Origin: Actinoplanes sp. M2I2
Lineage (GTDB): Bacteria; Actinomycetota; Actinomycetes; Mycobacteriales; Micromonosporaceae
Direction: 5' to 3'
Assembly: GCF_023544445.1 (NCBI RefSeq)
Contig: NZ_JALPVJ010000004.1
Coordinates: 372,001-436,000, forward strand
DNA: 64,000 bases
Part shown: positions 1 to 11,454 of the stretch, in pieces
Numbering within the stretch: position 1 is the stretch's first letter
Layout of the letters: every line of letters begins with the position of its first letter
Notes under the pieces: model-generated
The model's input: the letters and a program-made list of their open reading frames with translations, nothing else
What the model was told of the DNA's origin: nothing
Database searches by the model: none
Position numbers and translations under genes: made by a program

Positions 1-681
1 CAGCGCGCCGAGCACGGCTGTCTGGTCGAAGGTGAGCGAACGGCCGGCCGCGTACGTTCTCTCGCCGAGTCGCACCGCGGAGTGCCCGGCCCGTTCCAGC
101 AGGGCCTCGGGGCTGCGACCGGGCGCGAAGAACCGGCCCAGCCGGATGCTCACCTCGGCGGTCGCGGCGGCCATCCGCCGGCGATCGTCACCCTCGACAC
201 TCGCCACCCGCGCGGCCAGCGCAGCCCGGTCGGGCAACGCGACCTGACCCTGGTAGATCGCCGCCGCGGCGACCGGGTTGTGCGGGGAGGGCACCGGGTG
301 ACCGTCCGGTGGGCAACAGTCCGGTTCGGGGCGGTCGAGGCACCACCAACGTCCGTCGGTGATTCGCAGTCTGTCCCGGACCGCGAGCCCACCCCGGGCC
401 AGCGCGGCGCCGAGGGTGTCGATGGTCCGGTCGACCGGGTCGGGCGGACCGAAGCCGAGGAGCGCGATGGTCTCCACGGGCTGACGGCTGACCAGCGGAG
501 CCAGCCAGTCGACGCCGTCGGAGCCGGGCGGCGGCAGGTCGTGCCGTCCGGCGAAGCTCACCCGGCGGCCGGCCATGCCGATCACGACGATGCTGTCGGC
601 CGGGTGGAAGCCCAGCAGGTAGGGCGTCACGGCGATGAGGTCGGCGGGGGTGCGGACGACGATCGAGCACTCGGGGTTCAT
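1..681 (-). CDS. DUF4192 family protein (3' end missing)
   Basis: Reading the minus strand from ATG at 681 gives an open frame to the left edge, so the C-terminus is outside the window. The start of the protein carries the DUF4192 hallmark: a short strand, then 'ADLIAVTPYLLGFHP' and 'DSIVVIGM', followed by a strand ending in DLPPPG. Later segments (AIYQGQVALPDRAAL, an RRM-rich helix) also fit this actinobacterial family. The function of DUF4192 proteins is not established. ATG was chosen because the conserved block begins only about nine residues later; no good Shine-Dalgarno sequence precedes it. An upstream in-frame TTG at 723 is the alternative. Confidence 0.8.
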   Translation of the reverse strand, partial: MNPECSIVVRTPADLIAVTPYLLGFHPADSIVVIGMAGRRVSFAGRHDLPPPGSDGVDWLAPLVSRQPVETIALLGFGPPDPVDRTIDTLGAALARGGLAVRDRLRITDGRWWCLDRPEPDCCPPDGHPVPSPHNPVAAAAIYQGQVALPDRAALAARVASVEGDDRRRMAAATAEVSIRLGRFFAPGRSPEALLERAGHSAVRLGERTYAAGRSLTFDQTAVLGAL

Positions 682-733
682 GCCGGGCAGCGTGGCCCGA
701 CGGGCTTCCTCCGCGAGTGCCAAGCGTCCGGCC

Positions 734-759
734 TGTGGATGACACGCGGGTTGTCCACA
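734..759. promoter_or_regulatory. Inverted DnaA-box pair
   Basis: TTGTCCACA, the preferred actinobacterial DnaA box, is present without mismatch at 751-759. Facing it at 734-742 is TGTGGATGA, two mismatches from the reverse-strand box. Together they form the inverted repeat CCTGTGGAT/GTCCACAGG in the 95-bp gap between a DUF4192 gene and a GNAT gene. It could instead serve as a weak hairpin at the end of the GNAT transcript; there is no T-tract. Confidence 0.45.
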
Positions 760-776
760 GGCCCGCTGTCAACGCT

Positions 777-1280
777 TCAGGAGCGGAACGGGAGCTCGTG
801 CAACTGAAGACCTTCCTGCTGCCACCCGTGCTGCGCGCGGTTCAGGTCGAGCGTCAGCTGGAACGACGAGACCACGTCGTAGCCGGCCGCGTGCAGACTG
901 CGGATCGCATCCACGTTGCGGGACTCGGGCGAGATGGTCAGCGCGGTCAGGTTGCGGCGGCGTGCCTCGTCGGCGACGTGCCGCAGCAGCTTGCGGCCCA
1001 CGCCCTTGTGCCGGTGCGAGGCCGTGACCACGACCGGCTCGACCTCACCGGCCAGCCCACGGAGCACCAGTCCGACCAGCCCGATCACCCCGTCGTCGGC
1101 ATGGTCGGCCACCCACAGCCCGCCCAGGTCGAGCCGGGTGAGGTACTCCTCGAAACCCTCACCGGCGTCCTCGTCGGGCACGCCGTACATCCGGTTGTGC
1201 TGATTGGTCAGCTCGGACCACAGGCGACGGCCCGCGGAGTGGTCACTCGGCCGGTACGAACGCACTGTGACAGGGCTCAT
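777..1280 (-). CDS. GNAT family N-acetyltransferase
   Basis: Predicted 167-residue single-domain GCN5-related acetyltransferase that moves an acetyl group from acetyl-CoA to an unidentified acceptor. The acetyl-CoA pyrophosphate loop is visible as 'SHRHKGVGRKLLRHV' (R/Q-x-x-G-x-G/A), preceded by the beta-4 strand VEPVVVTAS and followed by the 'TISPESRNVDAIRSLHAAGYD' region typical of motif B, given here only as its position near residues 120-145. Translation is taken from ATG at 1280; a longer frame reaches 1382 but its extra 34 residues are Arg/Pro-rich and lie in the divergent promoter region shared with the kinase-like gene at 1337. Substrate unknown. Confidence 0.85.
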   Translation of the reverse strand: MSPVTVRSYRPSDHSAGRRLWSELTNQHNRMYGVPDEDAGEGFEEYLTRLDLGGLWVADHADDGVIGLVGLVLRGLAGEVEPVVVTASHRHKGVGRKLLRHVADEARRRNLTALTISPESRNVDAIRSLHAAGYDVVSSFQLTLDLNRAQHGWQQEGLQLHELPFRS

Positions 1281-1336
1281 GCCGACATTTTGACTCCGAT
1301 TCCGGACAGGCGTAAGCCGAAGCGGAAGATAAGGCG

Positions 1337-2218
1337 GTGGATCTGGCGTACCTGCGCGCGCACCCGGAGCACCTCCCGACATTTCTCACCCATCAGCGCA
1401 TCCGGGAGACGCCGGTGAGCGGTGGCAACGTGTCCACGGCCAGCCGTCTCACGCTCGACGACGGCGCGTCGGTCTTCACCAAGACCTGGCCGTCCGGGGC
1501 AGCGCCGGAGGGCTTCTTCGCCGCCGAGGCGTCCGGCCTGGCGTGGTTGCGCGAGGCTGGAGTGCCGGCGCCCGAGGTGATCGTCGCGCTGCCCACGATG
1601 ATCGCGACCGAGTGGATCGAGCCGGGCGAGCCCACTCCGGCGGCGGCCGAGCAGCTGGGGCGTGACCTGGCCCGCCTCCACCGGGCCGGCGCCGACGCGT
1701 TCGGGGCGGCCTGGGCCGGCTACATCGGTCCGCTCGGCCTCGACAACACGCCCTCTCCGGAACCGTGGGGGCGGTGGTTCGCCGAGCGCCGGCTCCTGCC
1801 GTACCTGAAGGTCTCGGTCGATCGCGGTGCGCTCTCAGCGACGGAGGCGGCGCTGGTCGAGCGTGTTCTCCAGGGCCTTGAGACGTACGCCGAGGGCGAG
1901 CCACCCAGCCGCACGCACGGCGATCTGTGGCCGGGAAACATCCTGTGGGGCGCCGACGGCCGAGCCTGGCTCATCGATCCGGCCGCCCACGGAGGCCACC
2001 GGGAGACCGATCTGGCCGAGCTGACCCTCTTCGGTGGCGCACCTCACCTGTCGTCGATCATCGGCGCCTACGACGAGTCCTACCCCCTCGGCGACGGCTG
2101 GCGGGAACGGGTGCCGATGCACCAACTGCACCTCCTGCTCGTGCACGCCGCCGCGTTCGGGGCGGGCTATCGCGGGTCGGTGCGTTCGGCCGCGGAATCC
2201 ACCCTCCGAGCGCTGTGA
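1337..2218 (+). CDS. Fructosamine kinase / ketosamine-3-kinase family protein
   Basis: 293 residues with the aminoglycoside-kinase fold. The catalytic loop reads 'THGDLWPGNILW' near residues 192-203, the form characteristic of fructosamine/ketosamine-3-kinases, and the metal-binding loop follows as 'WLIDPAAHGGHRETDLAE'. These enzymes phosphorylate sugar groups on glycated amines or proteins as part of deglycation. The N-terminal lobe has the expected 'SGGNVSTASRL' and 'FTKTW' strands with a lysine. The start is GTG at 1337, with AAGG just upstream. It stands alone, divergent from the GNAT gene. The actual substrate cannot be read from the sequence. Confidence 0.85.
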   Translation: MDLAYLRAHPEHLPTFLTHQRIRETPVSGGNVSTASRLTLDDGASVFTKTWPSGAAPEGFFAAEASGLAWLREAGVPAPEVIVALPTMIATEWIEPGEPTPAAAEQLGRDLARLHRAGADAFGAAWAGYIGPLGLDNTPSPEPWGRWFAERRLLPYLKVSVDRGALSATEAALVERVLQGLETYAEGEPPSRTHGDLWPGNILWGADGRAWLIDPAAHGGHRETDLAELTLFGGAPHLSSIIGAYDESYPLGDGWRERVPMHQLHLLLVHAAAFGAGYRGSVRSAAESTLRAL

Positions 2219-2226
2219 TCGAGTCG

Positions 2227-2235
2227 CTGTCCACA
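2227..2235 (+). promoter_or_regulatory. Near-match DnaA box
   Basis: CTGTCCACA differs by one base from TTGTCCACA and is again followed by GG, as at two other intergenic sites in this window. It sits in the 67-bp gap upstream of moaA. A single degenerate box is weak evidence alone. Confidence 0.3.
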
Positions 2236-2273
2236 GGCGGAGTTCGGCTGGCGACGTCGGCCGGGAAAGCGGA

Positions 2274-2279
2274 TAGATT
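2274..2279 (+). promoter_or_regulatory. -10 element of a leaderless moaA promoter
   Basis: TAGATT fits the actinobacterial -10 pattern TANNNT and ends six bases before the GTG start of moaA. Transcription would therefore begin at or within a base of the start codon. No Shine-Dalgarno sequence precedes the GTG, which agrees with a leaderless mRNA. Confidence 0.5.
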
Positions 2280-2285
2280 CGATCC

Positions 2286-3332
2286 GTGAGCATGCATGAG
2301 AGATCGGCAACCGCTGGGGGCGGGGTGATCCCGCTCGCCGACAGGTTCGGCCGAGTGGCGACCGATCTGCGTGTCTCCCTGACCGACCGCTGCAATCTGC
2401 GCTGCACCTACTGCATGCCCGAGGAGGGCCTGGCCTGGCTTCCCCGCGATCAGCAACTGACCGACGACGAGGTCAATCGGCTGATCCGGATCTCGGTCGA
2501 GACGCTCGGGATCAAGCACGTCCGGTTCACCGGCGGGGAGCCCCTGCTGCGGCGGGGTCTGGTCGGCATCGTACGGGCGGCGGCGCAACTGGAGCCCCGG
2601 CCCCGGCTGATGCTGACGACGAACGGCATCGGTCTCGAACGGCTCGCCGGTCCGCTGCGCGACGCCGGGCTCGACCGGGTCAACGTCTCCCTGGACACCC
2701 TCGATCCGGAGCGCTTCAAGGCTCTGACCAGGCGCGATCGGCTCGCCGACGTGCTCCGCGGGCTCGAGGCGGCGGCCGCGGCCGGGCTCACTCCAGTCAA
2801 GATCAATACGGTGCTCATGCGGGGCATCAACGACGACGAGGCGCCGGCGCTGCTGCGGTTCGCGCTCGACCACGGCTATCAGCTGCGCTTCATCGAGCAG
2901 ATGCCGCTCGACGCCCAGCATCAGTGGGACAGGCACCAGATGGTCACGGCCGACGAGATCCTGGCCGACCTCGAGCCCTACGGTCTGCTCCCCGATCCGG
3001 TTTCACGTGGAACAGCGCCGGCCGAGACCTGGCTCATCCCCGGTCACGTCGACGCCGCCGGGGAACCGGCCCGGGTCGGGGTGATCGGCAGCGTGACCAG
3101 GCCTTTCTGCGGCGATTGCGACCGCACGCGGCTCACCGCCGATGGCCAGGTGCGCAACTGCCTGTTCGCCACCGACGAGAGCGACCTGCGCAAACTGCTC
3201 CGCTCCGACGTCGGCGACGACGCCGTGGCCGAGGCCTGGCGGGTCGCGATGAGTGGCAAACGCGCTGGTCACGGCATCGACGACCCCTCGTTCCTGCAGC
3301 CGACCCGCCCCATGTCCGCCATCGGAGGATGA
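2286..3332 (+). CDS. moaA: GTP 3',8-cyclase MoaA (molybdenum cofactor step 1)
   Basis: 348-residue radical SAM enzyme converting GTP to 3',8-cyclo-GTP in the first step of molybdopterin synthesis. The N-terminal [4Fe-4S] cluster motif CNLRCTYCMP (CxxxCxxC) is at about residues 36-45, followed by 'FTGGEPLLRR' for SAM binding. The second cluster is formed by C-terminal cysteines in 'RPFCGDCDRTR' and 'VRNCLF', and the protein ends in the required double glycine. moaD follows after one base, with no gap to speak of, so the two are one operon. The remaining moa genes lie on the opposite strand about 11 kb away. Start GTG chosen because of the -10 hexamer six bases upstream. The coding sequence contains a parS-like site. 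Confidence 0.97.
   Translation: MSMHERSATAGGGVIPLADRFGRVATDLRVSLTDRCNLRCTYCMPEEGLAWLPRDQQLTDDEVNRLIRISVETLGIKHVRFTGGEPLLRRGLVGIVRAAAQLEPRPRLMLTTNGIGLERLAGPLRDAGLDRVNVSLDTLDPERFKALTRRDRLADVLRGLEAAAAAGLTPVKINTVLMRGINDDEAPALLRFALDHGYQLRFIEQMPLDAQHQWDRHQMVTADEILADLEPYGLLPDPVSRGTAPAETWLIPGHVDAAGEPARVGVIGSVTRPFCGDCDRTRLTADGQVRNCLFATDESDLRKLLRSDVGDDAVAEAWRVAMSGKRAGHGIDDPSFLQPTRPMSAIGG
2999..3014. promoter_or_regulatory. parS: parS chromosome-partition site
   Basis: GGTTTCACGTGGAACA matches the actinobacterial ParB-binding consensus TGTTTCACGTGGAACA at 15 of 16 positions and contains its full core. It lies inside moaA. ParB binds such sites near the origin and ParA separates the replicated origins. 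Origin-proximal context elsewhere in the window supports the call. Confidence 0.75.
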
Positions 3333-3333
3333 C

Positions 3334-3582
3334 GTGGCGACCCTGACCGTTCGCTATTTCGCCGGCGCGCGAGCCGCCGTCCAGGGCACACGCAGCGAGG
3401 TGGCCGAGGCGGCCTCGCTGGAAGAGCTGAAGCAACGGCTGACCGACCGCCACGGCGAACGCCTCGGCGTCGTCCTCAAGGCGGCCAGCTTCCTGGTCGA
3501 CGGCCTGGCCTGCCACGATCAGGCGGCGCCTTTGCCGGCCGACGCCACGATCGACATCCTGCCGCCCTTCGCCGGCGGCTGA
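3334..3582 (+). CDS. moaD: Molybdopterin synthase small subunit MoaD
   Basis: 82-residue ubiquitin-fold sulfur carrier. It starts with the typical strand 'TLTVRYFAGARAAV' and ends in Gly-Gly (PPFAGG), the tail that is adenylated and thiocarboxylated before sulfur is delivered by the MoaD-MoaE complex. GTG at 3334 is chosen because GGAGG lies at 3324-3328 with ideal spacing and the preceding in-frame residues overlap the end of moaA. It is co-transcribed with moaA. Its partner moaE is at 14663-15079 on the other strand. A ThiS role is less likely given the moaA linkage. Confidence 0.93.
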   Translation: MATLTVRYFAGARAAVQGTRSEVAEAASLEELKQRLTDRHGERLGVVLKAASFLVDGLACHDQAAPLPADATIDILPPFAGG

Positions 3583-3989
3583 CCCCAACCTGCGGCGCGC
3601 CGAGGCTGCTCGGCCGCACGGGGTGCGCATCGAGGCTGGCTGGCCGTATCTGGCAGCGCGTCGAGGTCGGTCGCAACGGGCGAATCGGCTGGCCGTGGCC
3701 GTGACGTCAGCGCAGCTTTCGCTACATTCGCGGCCGCTTGCCCGGGGGCGGACAGAACACCGATAATTTTGAGCCGCAGATTGCCTGTGTCCGGCCCGAG
3801 AATGCGCACCTTGAATCGGTAGAAACTGGCGCGAAAACCCTGGGATTTCGTCGACGCTGTGGCTGTTTCGGAGCGGGGCTGAAGCCTGTCGGCGACTGCC
3901 GGACCGGCCTTCCGAATCCGGGACGACCGTCGATGGGCCGTCCGGGATTGAGCGACTGAATTCTCTTTAGTTCCGGGGGGGGGCGGTGG
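3583..3989 (+). other. 407-bp intergenic region with inverted repeats, no gene seen
   Basis: No convincing gene is present; the short open frame at 3738-3959 lacks a ribosome site and family resemblance. A small hairpin GCCGAG-GCTG-CTCGGC lies at 3599-3614 just after moaD and could be a weak terminator. A longer imperfect inverted repeat spans 3915-3949 (arms match at 12 of 14 positions). Bases 3975-3983 are nine consecutive G residues just before the next gene. The stretch around 3755-3840 is less GC-rich than its surroundings and probably holds the promoter for the next gene. Confidence 0.5.
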
Positions 3990-5246
3990 GTGACCGTGGC
4001 GGCATCGGGACGAGACGTTGTGAGCGGACAGGCCGCACTGGTTGCCGAATCGTTCGGGCTGGGAACGGTCGACGGTGGGCTGGTGCCGGTGAGCTTCCGC
4101 AGTTCGCAGACCTGGCGCCTGGCTACCCGGGACGGGCCGGTGCTGGTCAAGCATGTCCCGGCTGAGGAGTGGCTCGAAGACTTCTCGCGGGCGATGGCCT
4201 TCGAACAGCGGGCGATCGACGCCGGCGTCGCGATGCCCCGGCCGATCGAGCCCGTGCGCGGGACAACTCAGCCGACGGCCGGCTCCTCCAGCACTGGGGC
4301 TCACGCAACACAGTGGCCGACGCCTGCGGGCACGCCGACCGCGCGGAGGCTCGGCTTCGCCGTGCGGATCGATGGCCTGGGTTGGGTCCGGGCGTACGAG
4401 TGGGTCGATGGGCGACCACTGGCCGATACGGACGACGTCGCCGAGTGGCTGGGCACGACGTTGGCGAGGCTTCACCGACTGTCGCCGGCCATCCCCGGCA
4501 AAGCCCTGACCACCGGCGACGCGGCGGAGCGCGCCGGTGCAGCCAGGCCGTCAGGTGCGGCGGCGGCCCACGGTTCCGCAGAGTCTCGCGGTGCCGCAGA
4601 GGTCAGCAGTGCCGCAAAGCCTCGCGGTGCGGCAGAGTCCCTCGCGGCGGCAGAGCCTCGCGGGGTGGCGGCGGCGGCCGGAGCGCCCGACTGGTATCGG
4701 CTGGACGTTCCGGGGCTCTGGCAGGGATGGCTGGAGGCCGGGCAGCGGGAGGGCCGGAGCTGGGCCGCGCTGCTGCGGCTGCATCTGGCGAGCGTCCTGG
4801 AGGCGGCCGAGTGGGTCGCGCGGAGTTTTGAAGCGGCCGGCGACTACGTGATGACCCATCGGGACGTCGAGCCCTGGAATGTGCTCATGACCGACGGCGG
4901 GCCCGTGCTGATCGACTGGGATGTGGCCGGGCCGGACAGCGCGAGCCTCGAGGCGGCGCACGCCACGCTGGAGTTCGCGCGGCGCGGGCGGGCGACGGCT
5001 GATCTGGCGGCCGTCCGCCGGACAGTCGAGGCCTACGTCGGCGCGGGTGGGTCGCCGTTCGGCGGGCCGGATGTGCTGGCGCGGCGGGCTGGGCTGCGGC
5101 TCGGGCGGCTCGCCGAGCGGCTGCGGATGTCGCTCGGGGAGGAGGCGCTCGGCCCCCGCGACCGGCAGGCGATCGAGCGCCGGGCCGCCGAACAGATCGT
5201 CGAGATGCCGTCCTTCCTGGCCGCACTCCGGAGCTACCGGCTCTGA
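3990..5246 (+). CDS. Aminoglycoside phosphotransferase-family protein
   Basis: 418 residues with the APH/choline-kinase fold. The catalytic loop is 'MTHRDVEPWNVLM' near residues 286-298 and the metal loop 'VLIDWDVAG' follows; the N-lobe lysine is in 'GPVLVKHVP'. Likely transfers phosphate from ATP to an unidentified small molecule; the family name does not imply antibiotic resistance. Between the lobes, around residues 174-235, lies a degenerate Ala-rich insertion with repeated 'RGAAE'-like units, unusual for this fold and probably a flexible loop created by DNA repeat expansion. Start GTG at 3990 is preceded by a nine-G tract that may act as the ribosome site. The gene is single. Confidence 0.75.
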   Translation: MTVAASGRDVVSGQAALVAESFGLGTVDGGLVPVSFRSSQTWRLATRDGPVLVKHVPAEEWLEDFSRAMAFEQRAIDAGVAMPRPIEPVRGTTQPTAGSSSTGAHATQWPTPAGTPTARRLGFAVRIDGLGWVRAYEWVDGRPLADTDDVAEWLGTTLARLHRLSPAIPGKALTTGDAAERAGAARPSGAAAAHGSAESRGAAEVSSAAKPRGAAESLAAAEPRGVAAAAGAPDWYRLDVPGLWQGWLEAGQREGRSWAALLRLHLASVLEAAEWVARSFEAAGDYVMTHRDVEPWNVLMTDGGPVLIDWDVAGPDSASLEAAHATLEFARRGRATADLAAVRRTVEAYVGAGGSPFGGPDVLARRAGLRLGRLAERLRMSLGEEALGPRDRQAIERRAAEQIVEMPSFLAALRSYRL

Positions 5247-5464
5247 CCAGGCGCGGACCGGGACCGACCGGGGCAGCGGCCGGAGCACCCGTTCCCACGA
5301 CGGAATCGACCGGAATCGTCCGTTGTCGGCGAGGGCAGCTGCCCGAGTCGCCGGCCTTCGGCTGGACGGCCATCGGGCGAGGTCAGCCGACTTCAGGGGT
5401 TCGTCAGTGGGCTCTCAGGAACGACCAGGAGACTGTGCGGGGAAAGTTTCTGGGGGAGGAAGTC

Positions 5465-6763
5465 TTGATCGTCTTCGTCGGGCTGATCGTGGTCGTCATC
5501 GGCCTGATCCATTTTTATCTGTACAAGCGGCTCGTCAAAGACCCGCTGCCCGGCAAGCGCGCGCGACGGATCGGGGCGGGGATCGTCGTCGTGCTGACGG
5601 TGCTGGCTCCGGCGACGCTCATCGGGGTGCGGTCGGGGGCCGTTCCCTGGCTGGCCTGGCCGGGCTATCTGTGGATCGCGCTCATGTTCTATCTGCTGGT
5701 CACGCTGGCCGTTCTCGAGATCCCCCGGCTCGCCCTGCTGCTGGCGTGGCGCTCCCGCGGGCGTACGGGGAACGGCACCTCGACGCCGACGGCCGCAGGC
5801 AAGCCGGGGGAGCCCGCCGCAGGCGAGGTCCGAGCCGAGCCGTCACCGGTGCTGACCGCCGACAAGCCACCGACGCCCGGCGACGACGACGGCAACCGGG
5901 TCGGCGACGGCGTTTCGGCCGGCGCCGGCGACAAGCCCGGCCTCGACCGGAGGCTCGTCCTCGCCCGCGGCGCGGCGATCTTCGCCGGTCTCACCGCGGC
6001 CGGCGTCACCGGCTACGGCGTGCGGACGGCGCTCGGTGGCCCGCGCATCGACCGCATCCAGATCCCGCTGGCCAAGCTGCCCCGGGTCATGGACGGCACC
6101 CGGCTGGCCGTCGTCTCCGACATCCACCTCGGGCCGCTGACCGGCATCAATCACACCCGGCGCATCGTTGATGTGATCAATTCGGTGCAGGCGGACATCG
6201 TGTGCGTCGTCGGTGACCTTGTCGACGGCAGCGTGGCGGAGCTGGGGCGGCTCGCGGCGCCGCTGGCCGATATCCAGTCGCGGCAGGGGGCGTATTTCGT
6301 GACCGGGAACCATGAGTACTACTCGGGCTTCCAGGAGTGGGTCGACGAGGTCGCGCGCCTCGACGTGCGGCCGCTGCGCAACGAACGCCTCGAGCTCGGC
6401 GGTCTCGACCTGGCCGGCGTCAACGACCTGAACGGCGGGGCCGAGGGCGACCCGGCCGACTTCGCCAAGGCGCTCGGCGACCGCGACCCGTCGCGGCCCG
6501 TCGTGCTGATGGCCCACCAGCCGTTGGCTGCCCGGGACGCGGCCCCGTTCGGGGTCGATCTTCAAGTTTCCGGTCACACGCACGGCGGCCAGATGGCACC
6601 CTTCAACCTGCTGGTCAAGCTGGAACAGCCCGTGGTTTCGGGGCTCGGCCGGGTCGATGGTGTGCCGGTCTATGTCACCAACGGCGCCGGTTTCTGGGGC
6701 CCGCCGGTCCGGGTCGGCGCGCCGCCCCAGGTGAGCGTGATCGAGCTGCGTTCGACGCGATAG
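5465..6763 (+). CDS. Membrane-anchored metallophosphoesterase
   Basis: About 432 residues. The N-terminus has several membrane segments (roughly residues 1-20, 33-52 and 58-85), then a Pro/Gly/Asp-rich linker, a further hydrophobic segment near residue 170 and a calcineurin-like catalytic domain. Metal-binding motifs appear in order: 'SDIHLGP', 'GDLVDG', 'GNHEYY' and 'GHTHGGQ'. This is the YkuE/YaeI-like branch, thought to act on phosphoesters at the membrane surface. TTG at 5465 is preferred over the upstream GTG at 5435 because GGGGGAGG sits five bases before it and the first membrane helix then starts at residue 1. Substrate unknown. Confidence 0.85.
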   Translation: MIVFVGLIVVVIGLIHFYLYKRLVKDPLPGKRARRIGAGIVVVLTVLAPATLIGVRSGAVPWLAWPGYLWIALMFYLLVTLAVLEIPRLALLLAWRSRGRTGNGTSTPTAAGKPGEPAAGEVRAEPSPVLTADKPPTPGDDDGNRVGDGVSAGAGDKPGLDRRLVLARGAAIFAGLTAAGVTGYGVRTALGGPRIDRIQIPLAKLPRVMDGTRLAVVSDIHLGPLTGINHTRRIVDVINSVQADIVCVVGDLVDGSVAELGRLAAPLADIQSRQGAYFVTGNHEYYSGFQEWVDEVARLDVRPLRNERLELGGLDLAGVNDLNGGAEGDPADFAKALGDRDPSRPVVLMAHQPLAARDAAPFGVDLQVSGHTHGGQMAPFNLLVKLEQPVVSGLGRVDGVPVYVTNGAGFWGPPVRVGAPPQVSVIELRSTR

Positions 6764-6866
6764 AAAAGACATGGCAAAGCACCCGACGCGACCGGGGCCG
6801 AAGCATCAAGATCCATAAGTTCGTCAAGGCGTGGCGATTCGTGTGAGCACCGGAGGGCGTGACAGG

Positions 6867-9981
<3,115 letters not shown>

Positions 9982-9995
<14 letters not shown>

Positions 9996-10668
9996 CGGCG
10001 ACCAGCGCGCCGGCCAGCAGCGCCGGTCCGAACGGGAGCGGCCGGCCGCGCCGGGCGAGCAGCAGCGCCAGCGCGATCGGCCCGTTGATCAGATGCGGAA
10101 CGACCAGCCCGGTGATCACCGCCGGCCACCCGGCGAAGCCCAGGATCACCGCCAGCACCGTCGCGAGCTTCACGTCGCCGAGGCCCAGCCCGGCTCCGGG
10201 CAGCAGAGCGATCACCAGGTAGGCCGTGAGCACGAGCCCGCCGGCCACCAGCGCCGTTCCGATCCGGTCCGGCGCCAGCAGTGCCGACGGCGGCACGGTG
10301 ACGACCGCCAGCACGGCGACCACCCGGTCGGGCAGCCGCAGGCAGCGCAGGTCGATCAGCGCGAGCAGCAGGCCGGGTACGACCGCCAGCAGGTGCACCG
10401 GCAGCAGCGCGCACGGTCCGAGCGCCACGGCCAGCAGGGTGCTCACCGCCGCGCCGGCCACCACCGTCAGCCCGTACGCCCGGCTGGCGCAGCAAGCACC
10501 CACCCGGACCCACCCACCCGGCCCGGGGACGAAGCGCCGGCCGCAGGACGCGCAGGCCGATCGGGGCGGCTCGCCGAAGGGAACGGCCAGCCGGTGCGCG
10601 ACGTGCGGGAGGTATGCGGCTGCGGATCCGCCGAAGGCGGCGGCGGAGATCACCAGAAGTAGGGACAC
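9982..10668 (-). CDS. A24-family prepilin peptidase
   Basis: 228-residue polytopic membrane protease that would remove leader peptides from type IV pilin-like or Tad/Flp pilin proteins. The two catalytic aspartates are visible in 'ALIDLRCLRLPDRVV' and in the diagnostic 'GLGLGDVKLATVLAV' (GxGD). The cytoplasmic loop has 'CASCGRRF' but only an adjacent 'CC' where a second CxxC is usual, so zinc binding may be altered and the methyltransferase domain is absent or reduced. No pilin or pilus-assembly gene lies nearby. Start GTG at 10668; a longer frame to 10968 adds an Arg-rich segment with no sign of coding. Confidence 0.82.
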
Positions 10669-10800
10669 GAATCGGCACCGTAGTGTTCGGACCGGCGGTG
10701 TGCGGGTCGTGTTGCCGACACCGGCGGCGATTCCGTCCGGCCCTGTGGCGGCCTCGCACGCTACGGTGGCAGCAGCGTATTCCGCTTCCGGAGGATCCTG

Positions 10801-11454
10801 ATGTCGCAGAACGGCCCGTACTCCGGCCCGCCGTGGTCGCACGGGGGCTCCGACGAGCCGTATGCGGAGCCGGCTGATCCCTGGGGTGAGCACAGCTCCC
10901 CCGTCCCGGAGCAGCCTTCCTGGGGTGGCCATCCTCCGTCGATCCCGCAGCAGCCGATGGGCTATCAATCAGCGCCGATGGGTGCGGTCGTCAACGAGTC
11001 CTCGTGGGACCGGCCGCCGCCCCCGCCGAAACGCAATACGCCGATCATCGCGCTGGTGGTGGTTCTCGGTCTGCTGATCGTGATCGGCCTCGGCACGACG
11101 GCCTGGCTGCTCAACCAGCGCAACGACCGCGGCGATCAGGCCGCTCCGACCCAGTCGGCAACCGCGCCGGTCGTCGGTCCGGCGCCGCAAGGCAGCGAGG
11201 ACGCCCGCTTCTACGTGAAGAAGGGCGACTGCGTGGTCAACGAGGGCACCGACGAGGAGCCCAACATGCGCTCGACGGTCTGCACGACCGGCACGTACCA
11301 GGTGCTGGATCGGATCAAGGGCAAGACCACGGGGGAGAAGGACGCGGAGCGCAAGTGCTCCAAGGTCACGGGCTACACGAAGTGGTTCTTCTTCGACAGC
11401 CCGCTCGACGAGCTCGACTTCGTGCTGTGCCTGAAGGAACATAAGGCGCTCTAG
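10801..11454 (+). CDS. Single-pass membrane protein with cysteine-containing extracytoplasmic domain
   Basis: 217 residues. About 75 N-terminal residues are Pro/Ser/Gln-rich and probably disordered in the cytoplasm. A helix near residues 80-102 ('IIALVVVLGLLIVIGLG') spans the membrane, followed by a short linker and a globular region of about 85 residues with four cysteines (contexts GDCVV, STVCTT, RKCSK, FVLCL), likely two disulfides outside the cell. This layout matches the LppU/SCO3897-like actinobacterial family of unknown function. ATG at 10801 follows GGAGGATCCTG. It is divergent from the prepilin peptidase gene. Confidence 0.75.
   Translation: MSQNGPYSGPPWSHGGSDEPYAEPADPWGEHSSPVPEQPSWGGHPPSIPQQPMGYQSAPMGAVVNESSWDRPPPPPKRNTPIIALVVVLGLLIVIGLGTTAWLLNQRNDRGDQAAPTQSATAPVVGPAPQGSEDARFYVKKGDCVVNEGTDEEPNMRSTVCTTGTYQVLDRIKGKTTGEKDAERKCSKVTGYTKWFFFDSPLDELDFVLCLKEHKAL

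Noticed and set aside
3738..3959. 73-codon ORF after moaD
   Set aside because: No ribosome site, atypical codon use and no recognisable family.
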